Notes: generated from the letters alone by a model not told the origin. A stretch of DNA of 64,000 bases from Dipteronia dyeriana (GCA_032871835.1 CM065298.1:12901096-12965095); one strand, 5' to 3'. Shown: positions 23,101-34,636, numbered from the stretch's first letter. Numbers and translations: made by a program.

Positions 23101-23842
23101 TAAAAACAAACTGTAAACCCTAGTTTCTTCGTGCGCTGCCGTCGCCTCGAGGCAACAAAACACAGCAGAGCAACAGCGCACGACCGCAAACCGCGGATCG
23201 AAGGGCTGATCGGCCATCGACGAAGCCCAACCGATCGAGCGACCAGTGGCTGGATGCAGCGATGGCTGGCCCGATCTGATCCAGATCACGGTCGACGACC
23301 GATGATCCTCCTCCTCGCCTTAATCGCACTGTTTTCGTGTCCAAAAATGGCCGAAAAACCTTACCAATGGGCGTTGACCTATAAAGAGGAAACTGGTTTG
23401 GGTGGCTGAACGTGAGATGGCGATGGTTGTGGGTTGAAAACCCATCAGCCCAAGAGCAAACCCATACTGGGTTTGATTCGATCCATCACCAGAAAAACAA
23501 AACCCAGATCACGTGATCTAATGATCAAAACGTGATATGACTCCTCAATCTCATCTCCTTGTTCATGCACCAAATAAATCCATTCATATAACTCACAAAA
23601 ACAAAAACAAACAAAACATAATATATTCATGGATTCAACAAATATATTTGACAGTAAATATGTTTCATAAACAGCCGATGAACGAAACATATTTAAGTAA
23701 AAATACATACTCATATTTATCATCAAACAATACCCGAATCCAAATCCAAAACACTGAAACTCAAGAAGATCAAAACCCTATTTATTTATTTAATTTCTTA
23801 AGACCAAAATCCAAATCTCAATTCTCAAGAATCAATCATGGG
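23101..23842 (-). other. Rest of copia A untranslated leader
   Basis: Includes a GC-rich patch at 23130-23300 with open frames on both strands that do not resemble any known protein. It lies between gag and the primer binding site, so it is treated as leader sequence of the element. Confidence 0.5.
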
Positions 23843-23856
23843 TGGCTCTGATACCA
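23843..23856 (-). other. Primer binding site of copia A
   Basis: TGGTATCAGAGCCA on the minus strand, complementary to the 3' end of initiator methionine tRNA. It lies 4 bp inside the 5' LTR end, as usual for copia elements. Confidence 0.9.
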
Positions 23857-23860
23857 CTTT

Positions 23861-24413
23861 TGAGGGATTCGATTAATACAAAAAAAAAACAAAACAAAAA
23901 AACAACATGTATAGGTACATAATTAATCCGAAAACTTAACCTAAACATGTTTCTATATATACTTAATCAAACCCTAAACATACAATATTGATCCATGTCA
24001 ATTCAAGAGAAAAGTGGAAAAGAATCGATAGTGGAAACGTACCTGAATCCATTGCCGGAGATTGGTGGACGAGTTGTGATCTTCCAAATTAACACGACCT
24101 TTCTTGAACTCTACAGTTCTATTTTGCTCTATTGATAGAGATACAGACAAAACAAAAAAATCGTGTAATTTGGGGACCATAACCCTAAATATATATAATA
24201 ATCAAATTATTATATGTTGGTTATTTCTAATTCGGTCTCTCAACAAATTAGAAATAGCACTCTGGTATCTACACATTAATTCCATGACAATTATACCCTT
24301 AAGCCTTAATACTTTAAATCTTAATTAGATCACTTTAATTTAGGCTTAAACAAAAGATAGCACAACACATTTAATATTCACACGTGTGGCCCCATAGATG
24401 GAATTTTCCAACA
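23861..24413 (-). repeat. 5' LTR of copia A
   Basis: In element sense it begins TGTTGGAAAATTCC and ends GAATCCCTCA (TG...CA). Length 553 bp. It matches the 3' LTR with scattered substitutions and indels. Confidence 0.9.
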
Positions 24414-26798
24414 CCCTCTTCCTAAGTTCGTCGTAAAGCCACTGTAATTCAAGCAAATGTTGATTGTTTGATTTCAAAGATAAGCAGAATTATAAATAAA
24501 ATCTACAACCATTAATTGAGAATTAAAAACTACAAATCCTAATATATAAACAAAAAGCAGGCATCAAAGCCAAATATTAATATGGTACTGACACATAAAA
24601 CATCTATGTTAATACATTGTTTATGAGAATAAAAAAAAAAAGGAGAAAGAAAACCACATGAAGAATAATTTATCATAAAAAGGAGTATACCAGAAAGAAA
24701 TTGTTAGCGTTATTCCATCCATCCAATGACAAAATCTTGGACGACAAACCGAAAGAAGAGTACTCAGAAATGCTGCATAATTTGGTGGTACTCTCTCCAT
24801 ATTTAGATACAAATGCCCAACTTCACAAGGGAGTGAAGGTGAACTTCCATGAAATCTGTCTAATTCAAATGAATTCTTGAAAAACCACAATAACAAAGAT
24901 CAAAGAACAAAAAAGTGAGAAGCAATTAAGAAAGATTAAAAACATTAAATGTAACAAAAATAAGTGCTAATGATTAATTATATAAGATTTAAAGACATAC
25001 CTCCCTTGACTTGACATCTATACACAGGTCTTTAATTTGATTGGAAGCCCCAAGAAAATCCTTCAGATTAAGGTAGTAAGGTACCACCAAGTCTCAAGTG
25101 GCCTTCCACTATCAAAGCCAACTTCCCATGGACATGGAGCATTTATTGAAGAAATGGGTATTTGTTTACTACGGTAAGAAAAGGACACCAAATTTGGAGT
25201 ATCAATATCAACAACCTTCAAACCATAGCAGTTATGAAACTCCAATTTCTTTGGTCGATTACTTGAAATTGTAACATTTGTAAGGAAATTACGTTAACAC
25301 AGAAGCAGATACTCGAGCAAGAGAAATTTTGAGATAATGTTATTAAACTGTTGGTCAATCAAATTGGCACCCACTAAATTAAAATGGTTCAATGAGGGAC
25401 AGTCAGTCACTCAGTCATGTCAATCACACATGACCTCCTGCGCTTTTCAAACCAAAGAGTACAGTTTTGAAGACTAGGGGCAGCAATTTCAAAACATTCA
25501 ACTTCATCATAGTACGTAAAAATCTCTATAATCTTGAGTTTGAGGGCATTCCCTTGTCAGCTCTGGGACCATTTGTTCATTTACAAATACTTTATCTAGC
25601 CTTAGCTCTATGAGAAAAGGGAAACTTATAGTACCGGATGGCTGCTCCAACCTACAACCACAGAACTTTAAAGTAGTCATCGATTTAGCAGAAAAGATTG
25701 TTTGAGGCAGGGTGTACAGAACATATATTTCTAATTCTATGGTTTCGGATGGAAAGTCTGATGAATTGAAGAACATCGAATTTAACATTGGTTCATAATG
25801 TTTTATGAGATTCAGATCTAATGTTTTAACTTGATTCCCCACAACAATCCAATCCACATATCAAGAAGAAAAAACTATTCATCAACATCATGATGGCCTA
25901 TAGATAACCTAAATCTCTGCACAGAAAGTGACGCAACGGGGTATGGCGAAAATAAGAATAATCACTTTGTCGAACCCTGAGGCACACTCAGTCGAACCTT
26001 GACGCAGCGATCGGTAGTTACCCAAGCATGAACCGCCATGCAGGGGCCATCATTTCCTAATCTTCGTTAGAAAATGATGCTCTCGAATCCTCAAAGAGTA
26101 TGTCGAATCCACGACAGATAAATATTCAAAAGGAACGATTTTATTAAAATCAATCAAAGGTTTAAAAGTTACAATAATTGGGAATAATAAGAATGTTTAT
26201 AATAAACTAATCATAATACGACTCGAATACAACATTCCTTAAAAAAGACTAAAACAAGAAAAGATCAAAACTAATCAGAATCTTCTAAGATTCATGACTC
26301 CTAACTTGACTGTCAAATCTTACCCAAAAGGTAAATTTGATTTATTTCCAAAACCTAAATTTAATTCATAATCAAACTAAAATAAATAAACTTACTAAAC
26401 AAGAAAATACCCAAATTAACAAAATAATAAAATAAAGAAATTGTTCGACATGGGTCACGGTTCCTTCATCTTTATCCTACTTCAGAAAGCTTGAGCTCGC
26501 AGAATCGACATATGGAAGCATCAACAAATTTCATGAATGTATAAAAACTTTCTTTATCCCACACCTCATCCTCATATAGCCCTTCAAAGTACGTTTGATC
26601 AAAATCCAAGACAGGGAATGATGTCTGTAACGAACTCCATCGTTTTGATAAAATACTAGTTTGAGCTACCTTTTTTATAGAGAGATGAGACATAATGTGA
26701 TGAATAATAAAATCAGACAACTTTGAGATTCTGTCATTGGGATGAATTGTGTCATCCATAATCTTTACACCTATATCATTCATATTCAAATATTGCAA
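24414..26798 (-). pseudogene. F-box/LRR gene, copy A, disrupted
   Basis: The minus strand encodes an F-box protein of the large plant F-box/LRR(FBD) group; such proteins act as substrate receptors of SCF ubiquitin ligases. Exon 1 (26798 to 25001) holds the F-box (DRISKLSDFIIHHIMSHL, then TSILSKRWSSL) and leucine-rich repeats, and ends at a GTATGT donor. Exon 2 (24875-24691) encodes LPCEVGHLYLNMERVP and has a GTATAC donor. A short last exon starts near 24441 and is cut by copia A at 24413. Damage includes a 554-bp insertion (25929-26482), an in-frame stop just after FRLSIGHHDVDE, a 65-bp deletion at 25544-25550 relative to copy B, and loss of the 3' end. M1 at 26798 or the Met at 26759 could be the original start. 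No intact product is possible. Confidence 0.82.
25929..26482. mobile_element. 554-bp insertion in F-box copy A, unknown class
   Basis: Exactly absent from copy B, where the coding sequence runs on at about 55288. It is flanked by a perfect 7-bp repeat CAGAAAG (25922-25928 and 26483-26489). It starts TGACGCAACGG and ends ATCCTACTT. There are no clear terminal inverted repeats, no poly-A tail and no coding region. A TRIM or solo LTR of an uncommon family, or another non-autonomous element, are possibilities. Confidence 0.7.
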
Positions 26799-27190
26799 TC
26801 ACAATTAGAGCTCAATAACACAATATATAAATTATGAACATTTAGCAGCATTTAAAGTTTAAAGTTTAAAAATACTATAACCAATAAGGATTAGACTAAA
26901 AAATTCCATGAAATAATGTATCATTGATGTAAGAAAAAAAAAAAGAGTAAAAATATTTGAAAGAAAATTCAATTTCTGGGCTTGAAGTCGCTTGCTTAGC
27001 TATCAGATTTTACAGCCAAGCAAGCACAAGCCTAAGTAATTTTGAATAAACATGTTTAGCCAGGTACATTAAATATAGCGCATAAAAGTCAAACAAATTT
27101 CTCACTCATAATATCACTTAAGAATCCTTATTCAATCCTAAAAGAAACAACATAATAATTGGACGACCAAGTTATATATATTATATATAT
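26799..27190. other. 5' flank or intron of F-box copy A
   Basis: Aligns with 55600-55960 upstream of F-box copy B (for example TTAGCTATC and CAAGCAAGCACA). No coding potential. Probably 5' noncoding DNA of the gene. Confidence 0.55.
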
Positions 27191-27309
27191 GGAGAACTTT
27201 AAACTTAACAATAAAATTAACGGGTTTATTGTTTTTATCAAAGATTAGTATTTTTATTGTTTTTACCAAAATATCCACTATTTGGATAAAATTATCCTTA
27301 TTTATAAAA

Positions 27310-27353
<44 letters not shown>

Positions 27354-28695
27354 CCTTTTTCTTTTTCTTTTTTTTCTTCCAGAAAGAAAAAACTTTTTTT
27401 CCCTAATTTTTTTTCTCTTTCTTCTTCTTCCTAGATCTCTAGTATTCTTCTTCTTCCCGGATGTGCTTAATTGTGTTAGATTTCGGGTGTTTAATTTGTT
27501 GATGCTCTAGTGTGTTTAGTTGATTTTCCATGATGTGTTTAGTTGTGTTAGACTTGATGTGTTTAATTTAGTGTTGCTCTGACATGTTTAATTGATTTTC
27601 CACGGTGTGTTTAATTGAGTTGTCCTAGTGTGTTTAATTGATTTGTCTTGGTATGTTTAATTGGTCTACCATGATATGTTTAATTGAGTTGTTGCAGTGT
27701 GTTAATTGATTTACTACTGGTGTGTTTAATTAGTTTGCATTTGTGTGTTTAATTGGTCGGTCCTTATGTGTTTAATTGCTGGCCTGAAGTGTTTAAAGAA
27801 ATCTTGAAAAAAATTTAGATTTGAATAGTTTTGAATTTTTTTCCAGATTTCCTCATAAAATATTTTAAAAAAAATCTTTGAAACACTGAATCTCTAATAA
27901 ATGTTAATTTTTTTTAGCAAGGAATTTTTGTTTCAATGGAACAAAATCTGGAAAAAAAAAACATAATCTGAAAAAAAAAATTAACAAACATAATCTGGAA
28001 AATTTCAAAACAACAAAACATGGAGTTTTTCTTTAAACAAAATCAAATCTGGAAAAAAAAATAACAAACATAATCTAGAATTTTAAAAAAAATATGGAAA
28101 CATAATCTATAAAATTTTCAAAAAAAAAAACATAATCTGGATTTTTTAAAAATCTAGAAACATAATTTGTAAAATTTTCAAAATAAAAAATACCTAGAAT
28201 TTGTTAAAATCTAGAATTTTTTTTAAACAAAACGAAATCTAAACTTTTTTTAAACAAACAATACCCAAACTTAAACATAACCACAACCACTCTTAAAATC
28301 AACAACTAACACTCAAATTCGAACCACAACTCAAATTCAAACCACAACTCAGATCTGCAAATCAAAGGAGAGAAGAGGAACAAAAAAAATGTGTGGATTA
28401 AAGAGGAGAGAGACGTGAGAGAGGATATATGGAGAGGGGATTTGGTTGTAAAAAAATAAATTATGGTGGAGAAGGGATTGGAAGTGTGTGTGAGAGAGAG
28501 AATGAAGAGAGAAGGAAGGAAGAGAGAGAACGAAAAGAAAAAAAATGATTCTAACAAAGAAGAGAGAGAAAGGTAAAGAAAATAATGAGGGGTATTTAAG
28601 TCTTCACAGTCAATTTGGATAAAAACAATAAAAATATTAATATTGGATAAAAACAATAAACCTACCTATTTTTTTGACTAAAAATGAGTATTTCC
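27191..28695. mobile_element. Long-TIR DNA transposon (MULE-like) in F-box A flank
   Basis: Absent from the block-B counterpart, where sequence runs straight across near 55960-55980. The ends are inverted repeats of about 80 bp: left GGAGAACTTT...GGGTTTATTGTTTTTATC; right end inverted GGAAATACTC...AGGTTTATTGTTTTTATC. Both sides are TATATATAT, consistent with a 9-bp target duplication inside a TA repeat. The interior carries tandem TGTGTTTAATTG units and no transposase. Confidence 0.75.
27470..27800 (+). repeat. Degenerate tandem repeats, TGTGTTTAATTG units
   Basis: About a dozen imperfect units of roughly 27-30 bp, each with TGTTTAATTG or a one-base variant, inside the MULE-like element. An AT-rich second series with CATAATCTGGAAA words lies at 27930-28170. 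Confidence 0.75.
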
Positions 28696-29106
28696 TCATA
28701 TATATATATATATATAAACAAATCAGAACCAAAAACATCTCTTAGTGGTTGAAGGGGACATACTACCACAAAATATTAGCATAAAACTGTAGAATTCACA
28801 TATGAAAATTATAATCAAACAAGAGAAACCAAACTTTAATCAATAAACCATATAGGAAACAAGCAAAGTGCATTAACCACCGGAGCAGCAGATAGATGGA
28901 GGAGAGAAATAAAGTTGAGAAAAATATAAGGCAGCTCTGACATGAAGTATCTTCGGTAATAAACCATGGAAACACGTAACAATACACGCACCCTGCGGTT
29001 GTCCTAAAAGGGTTAGTAGTTAGTAGTTAGTAGTTACAGAGTTCACTCTTGTTTTCCCACCAAATCGAATGGAGAAGATGAGTTTGTTGGTTCAGTGTGT
29101 TGTTAT
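28696..29106. other. Block-A copy of F-box 5' flank
   Basis: Aligns with 55980-56250 (CATCTCTTAGTGGTTGAAGG, then TCAGCTCTGACATGAAGTAT) and, after a jump, with 57875-57920 (AATCGAATGGAGAA). About 1.6 kb present in block B is missing here. No gene seen. Confidence 0.6.
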
Positions 29107-30427
29107 GGTGAAAACTAGCCATCCAAAATATTAGAATTTCGTTTCCATCCAAAATATTAGAATTTCGTTTCCAACTACATACGAAAGTTTAATTGTTAAT
29201 AACCATATTTCTAAGTAATTACTTGAATGTCTACATATAAAAACCATTCATAAACACACACTCTCTTTCTCTCTCCCTCCACTCGTCCATCTTTTTTCTC
29301 TTCTCTATCCCGTCAAAATCTTTACCTGGTTCGCTAACTCTCTCTCTTTCATGATTGAATTCCGATCGCTGTTCCTACAAATTGAAAACCAATGATCAAA
29401 TTTGGAGGGTTCTTCTTGCTTCTCTGTTCGTTCTTCATGGTCAAATTCCAATCGTTGTTCCGATTTGCTATAAATCGGTTTAAGTTGTGTAAATATCATT
29501 CATTTGCTCATTAATGGAGTTGCAAACAATTACTTTAACATGGTTTTAGCGTTATTGGATCACTTTTGTGTGTTTTTGTGAAGAATCGAATTAGTTAAAG
29601 TTTCAACTTTTTTTAGAAGATTTCAAGTTTCACGGGTTCAAAAACTTGAAATCTTCTATTAAAATTTGAAATCTACTATAAAAACTCGAAATCTTCTATA
29701 AAAACTTGAAATCTTGATGAAAATTTTGAAATTTTGAAACTTGAAATGTCGATCACGAACCAGACGAGTTTTAACATTTCAAAATTTAAAATTTCAAGTT
29801 TTTATAAAAGATTTCAAGTTTTGTCAGCATTTCGAGTTTTTATAGAAGGTTTCAAGTTTAGTAAACATTTCAAGTTTTTATAGTAGATTTCAAGTTTTAA
29901 CAGAAGATTTCAAGTTTTTGAACTCGTGAAACTTGAAATCTTCTAGAAAAATCTAGAAACTTTATTGAAATCGATTCTTCACAAAAACACACATAATTGA
30001 TGATTTAAAGCTAAAACCATATTGAAGTAACTGTTTGCAACTCAATTAATGAACACACAAATGATATTTACAGATTTAAAGCAAATCAAAAAGTTTTTCT
30101 CATCCACTTTGTGAAATCTTTGACGAGATTATGAGATCAAACCGTCCTATAGTTAGTGGATTTGTAGAAACAACAATGGTGTTGCCATTGATGTTCGATT
30201 TGCAGGATGATGATGAAGAACGAATATGATGATGAAGAACAGAGAAGCAAGAAGAAGACAGTTAGAAAATAAATAAAATAAAATAAAAATATTAATTTGG
30301 GGGTATCTTGGTAATTTATGGATATACACTGATTTTTTTTTTCAAAATATTGTTATTAACAAATAAAGTTTCGTATGTGGTTAGAAATGAATTTTCAATG
30401 TTTGATGTGGCATTTTTAGCAATTTCC
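29107..30427. mobile_element. 1.3-kb foldback transposon
   Basis: Nearly the whole element is one imperfect palindrome centred near 29760. The outer ends pair (left ACTACATACGAAAGTTT, right ACCACATACGAAACTTT when inverted). The middle pairs (GTTCTTCTTGCTTCTCTGTTC with its inverse near 30240; GAGTTGCAAACA with its inverse near 30035). The inner arms consist of TTGAAATCTTCT/AGAAGATTTCAA words. The inverted right terminus GGAAATTGCTAAAAATGCCAC resembles MULE ends. No coding region. RNA from it would fold into a long hairpin. Confidence 0.75.
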
Positions 30428-30769
30428 ACTATGCATAAATGTGATTATTTTTAATCAAATGATAAACAAAATGACCCAAACACTTCTCATTTAAATGACC
30501 TAAATATAATTTAATGAAGTATATAAAAAATATAAATAAATAAATAAATAAATAAAATTATTTACGTTAGAGACAATGACTTGATTTCACGTAATGAAAG
30601 CAATGTGATTTTATGTAAAATTTGATATATAATTTCATAAAGTAATTTGATTTCACATAATGAAAGCAAGAAGCTATCAACCTCTTTTAAATTTTAATAT
30701 AGTAGTAAATCAACAAACAACCACAAGAAGAAAAGTTGAGGAGAAGCACATAGCAAGATAATAAATTGT
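30428..30769. other. End of block-A duplicated DNA
   Basis: Aligns with 58040-58110 (AAATGATAAA(C/T)AAAATGACCCAA) and 59355-59450 (GAGACAATGACTT...AATGTGATTT). Similarity is lost beyond about 30670, which marks the right edge of the block duplication. A (TAAA)n run lies near 30535. Confidence 0.6.
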
Positions 30770-32090
30770 ACTTTTTCAATTTTGATTTGTGTAACTAACA
30801 CCACTTTAATAACTCATGTTTTATTAGCACCAAAGCAAGTGATGAGACTAAAATGCCCATACTTGTTTTTATCTTTTTTTTTTACTTTCTCTTTCTTCCC
30901 ATTCTCTCATACTACCTCTCTCTCTCTCTAGCCCACCCTCCCTCCATCCCTCTTTCTCTCCCTCCATCTTCTAATGAACGAAGACGGAGTTGAGTTGACA
31001 GGAGTTCTCGGCCACAGAACAGTGGCGATTGAAGGCAATAATTCTGGAAAAAAAAAAGTTTTTTGATGTTTTATTTCAAATTTGATTTTGTTGATTATGA
31101 GATATTAATTTTGTTTTGGTTGATTTTGAGATTTCAATTTAGTTTTTATTGTGAATTTGTTGATTTTGATGTGGATGGTGAGTTTGTTGAATCTGAATGG
31201 GGGTTTGTTTGAATCTTGAATTGGTGGGTTTGAATTTGGGTTTGTCGAATCGGAGAAGATAAACAGTAGCTGATGTTGAGTTTTTTTTTAATTTCGAGAT
31301 TTATTTATGAATACCCGAGATTTACTGTACTTATTCGGGATTTATTTATGAATACCCGAGACTTACTGCACTTATTCGAGACTTAATTTATGAATACCCG
31401 AGACTTATTACTCTTATTCGAGACTTAATTTATGAATACGTATTTGCTCCATTTCGAGACTTATTTATGAATATCCAAGACTTATTCATGCGTTTTCGAG
31501 ATTTATTCATGCGTTTTCGAGACTTATTCATGTGTTTTCGAGACTTATTCATGCTTTTTTCGAGACTTAATTCATTTTACGTATTCTTCTTCATCGCGAT
31601 AGAGGTCTGTTCGACCTCCATCAATGGTGAAAGCGACGAGCCGACGACGGTGCCCATCGACTCCGGAGATGGTCGGATCTGAAAGATCGGACGACTCCGA
31701 GTTCGTTGGTGCCATCGGTTTCATCAGATTTGCAATGGATCATCATAGATATGATGATGAAGGATCGATGACGGTTCAAGTTTGGCTTTGTTTCTCTCTC
31801 TACACAGTTAGAAACTGAAAACAAACACTACAGTTACAACGATTGGCATTGGATGAACGTTTTTTCGATGGTTTTGTCCGTCAACTCACCGGTCGACGAT
31901 GACAACTCCATTGATGGAGCTCGGAGCTCCATCAATGGTGGTTTTTGAATTAAAAAAGAAAAGGATTGACAAGAGAGAAAGATAGATGAGCGGGGGTATT
32001 TTTGTCCAAATCTCATCTTTAGTGCTATTTAAACTAAAGTTATTAAAGTGGTGCTAATTGTACAAATCTACTGCCAAAAAGTGTTATATA
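30770..32090. mobile_element. Long-TIR DNA transposon (MULE-like)
   Basis: Inverted-repeat ends of roughly 80-100 bp: left contains GATTTGTGTAACTAACACCAC and AATGCCCATAC; the inverted right end contains GATTTGTACAATTAGCACCAC and AATACCCCC. The exact outer edges and target duplication are unclear. The interior has GAGACTTATTTATGAATA repeats (31300-31570) and a GC-richer stretch at 31570-31790 with open frames on both strands that match no known protein. Confidence 0.65.
31295..31570 (+). repeat. Tandem repeats, CGAGACTTATTTATGAATA type
   Basis: About eight imperfect units, first about 45 bp and later about 26 bp (TTCGAGACTTATTCATGCGT). Inside the long-TIR element. Confidence 0.8.
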
Positions 32091-32979
32091 AATTTTCAAC
32101 CCTATTGAATAGATAGTTACAAATGCTTTTATTTTAGAAACCTCCCTTATGGACTAACACCGTTTGCATTCTCTTTGTGTTGACTGAGTTTCACTGTTAA
32201 AAAGTTTAAAATGTCTCTATTTAAGCTTCGAATGTATGAATTGACCATTATATCCTCATACGTTTACCAAATAAAAATTAATAAAATGATACAAAAAACG
32301 GAAATGTTAACTTGTGAAGGAAAAGTTATTTTGTGGATAATTTTGTCTCTAAAAATAACAAAATTATAAATGAACCAAAAACATTGAAAATAAACCAGAA
32401 TATGTATTTATTTATGTACTTATTGTTTTTTTTTTTATAAATGTAAGCAAACACTTATGATAAAAAATCAAATAAAATAAACCACTTGCCTCTTTCCTAA
32501 TTTATTGACACGCAATAACATTTGACATCTATTCTTCGGGCCGTACAAGACAATAATGTCTACAATTTTGATAGGTATCATCACTATACCATGCATCTTC
32601 AATGACAAAATCCACCAAGAATGCTAGATCTAAAAAAGAATACCGAAGTATTAAGGTCAAGACATAAACTTAATTAGTTATCAAATTGAAGTAATAAAAA
32701 TTATCACAAACCGTATATGAAAATGTATTAAGGTTAAGACATGGACTCTTCAATTAAAAGGATTAACCTAGTCAAATGTTGTTGTACTTTCCAAAAGATA
32801 CAAAGCATTCCAACCAAGATTTTACCCACTTACACTGCATTAAAAATAAAATATTATGATTAAAAATAAATTAACTATAAAATATGGAGATAAAACAAAG
32901 ACGATCTATTAATTTTAGTGATGTCAAACATTCTGATAAAGAGGAAGATGTTATTGCAAAATCTTCATTTTCTCCGGTT
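32091..32979. other. Intergenic at the start of block B
   Basis: AT-rich. The part near 32520-32640 aligns with 35880-36000 (CATGCATCTTCAATGACAAAATCC), DNA associated with the resistance-gene copies. No coding region. Confidence 0.5.
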
Positions 32980-33240
32980 GCCACAAACCACTGAAGCCAC
33001 AGCCTCAACAGGGCATAATGTACTCATATCATGAAGCCTATGTTTGCTGTGTTTCTGGCCACTGAGGAACTTACATGAAATGTTCTACCATTCACAGGGC
33101 CACTTGTGTACCCTATCGTAGGACCGGCAGTGGCTCTAAGAGCAAGGAGTGTTCATTACGGATGATTACATATTTTGCATGGAATATCAAAGATCAACTA
33201 TATGTTATAAAATCATTTTACAGAGCATCAAATTAGTTTT
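32980..33240 (-). repeat. Segment R1, partial diverged copy
   Basis: Aligns with the middle of R1 (about 5335-5545): the words AAGCCACAGCCTCAACA, GTTTCTGG and AGGAACTTACATG recur in order. It is more diverged than copies 1 and 2. Confidence 0.65.
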
Positions 33241-33436
33241 TAAAATAAGTGAGGCACCACTGTCAAAAGGAGTGGTGTTGGTGTCCACCAAGCCTTTTTA
33301 AAAGAAGAAAATGGCTGGTTATTGACACCTAAGAAAGGCTTGTTTAGAGAAGAAAATTAAATGGTTGATTGAAGCCTGAGAGAGGCTGGTTTTGGTTTTG
33401 GTTCTGGTTGATGCTCTGCTGTGGATAGTTTGTTCA

Positions 33437-33757
33437 TCAGGCCTTGTTGCTGTTGATACACACCGGAGACTGCAGGCATTGGTTGTTCAGAGACGGACCA
33501 AGTTGACAATTTTTGTTGGCTGCAGTTGCAGGAGTAGAAAATGGTGAATAAGAAAGGACAGGCATGTTTTCATTGCCACCCAAGGCTGACTGAAAGCTGA
33601 CAGCAGGCATCTTTTCCTTCTGGAGATAGAGCTGTTCCAGGATAAAGACAGGAACCAATGAAAGATGAGAAGAAGAAAGAGAATTATACGTGATTTCTGG
33701 GTTCTTGAAAGCTGCTGCCATTGGTGATGAGACACCAAAGAAAGTGATGATGATCAT
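33437..33757 (-). CDS. Unrecognised small open reading frame, up to 106 aa
   Basis: An uninterrupted minus-strand frame. A TATA-like box (ATATAAATT, about 33783-33791) lies only about 30 bp before the first Met at 33757, so transcription would begin close to that codon. The Met at 33721 (MAAAFKNPEITY) is then a better start and would give 94 aa. The N-terminus is moderately hydrophobic and the C-terminal part has two cysteines in QCLQSPVC and one in NCQLGPS. I do not recognise a family. It lies between the PSI1-like copy B and an R1 repeat. It may be a real small gene or chance; no clear counterpart was found in block A. Confidence 0.3.
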   Translation of the reverse strand: MIIITFFGVSSPMAAAFKNPEITYNSLSSSHLSLVPVFILEQLYLQKEKMPAVSFQSALGGNENMPVLSYSPFSTPATAANKNCQLGPSLNNQCLQSPVCINSNKA

Positions 33758-34064
33758 ATTGAATGTAGAAGTCTTGAGAGAGAATTTATATGGTGAATGA
33801 ATTTGGTGCCTTTGTAATTCTTTTTTTCTTTACAAATTGTAAGTAGCAGTTCATATTAGTGCAGCAGGCCTAACTAGTAACTACTGCAAAAGCTACCAAC
33901 AGTTTCACTATAGACATAACTTAACAAAATAACAATAATACTATCCAAAAATTATATATACAGTGGACTGAATTCTTATAAAAAAATAATAATTATAAAA
34001 ATAGAATGAACACACTCGGGGTCAGATGTGAAAGTAAATTGTAGAATTAGAAAATCAAATTGGT

Positions 34065-34596
34065 TCAAAATCTGGGATTTGACCCGTCTATAATGTCCAA
34101 TAGGTAAGTAATTTCTGAGTAAGGTCTTGCACTGATGTCTCTAACAGGAGAGTTCCTGGCACAAACATTTTTGTTTCCCTTCTTTAGTAATGCAAAATCC
34201 TGACTTTTGCTTCCCCCCAGAACTGGTCTACTTGATCTACAAGCTTTGTCTAGCAAATTCCTTTCTTCTTCATAGAGTTGGGTCATGCAGGGTTTAGTGA
34301 AATTGTTAAGGGATGGATTTGGCTTCATCTTAGACCATAAAACGCTTCCCTTATCGGTGGGAAATGGGCAGACTAAGAATGGAAACTGCAACCTCTATTC
34401 CTTATTACGCTGATCAAAAGGTGAAGCAATATCACCAAATCAAGGATGTGTTTATCAGTCTTGTGTTTGTGTGCATGATAGAGCGTCTGTACACGTGCCG
34501 GGTTGATGCTTGTGGCTATGCTCTTGCCAAACTCATGACTGTCATACAAGTGAAAAAGATGGTGAAACCTTATTCTGATGATGCAATGCACATAGT

Positions 34597-34636
<40 letters not shown>

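Larger units (their letters stand above)
18385..24413 (-). mobile_element. Ty1/copia retrotransposon (TNT1-like) with internal deletion
   Basis: A 6.0-kb element on the minus strand with two LTRs (23861-24413 and 18385-18920), a primer binding site at 23843-23856, and gag and pol remnants. Protease and most of integrase are deleted. It interrupts the last coding exon of F-box copy A. The outer end of the 3' LTR has lost its TG (CAAGGGATTC instead of TGAGGGATTC), and no 5-bp target duplication is visible, so the edge was probably eroded or deleted after insertion. Confidence 0.88.

Noticed and set aside
23131..23409. 92-codon frame in a GC-rich patch
   Set aside because: Lies in the leader of copia A; the opposite strand is also open in two frames and no protein similarity is apparent.
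27470..27800. CRISPR-like array of regular repeats
   Set aside because: The units are degenerate, contiguous and lie inside a plant DNA transposon; no spacer pattern or cas gene exists.
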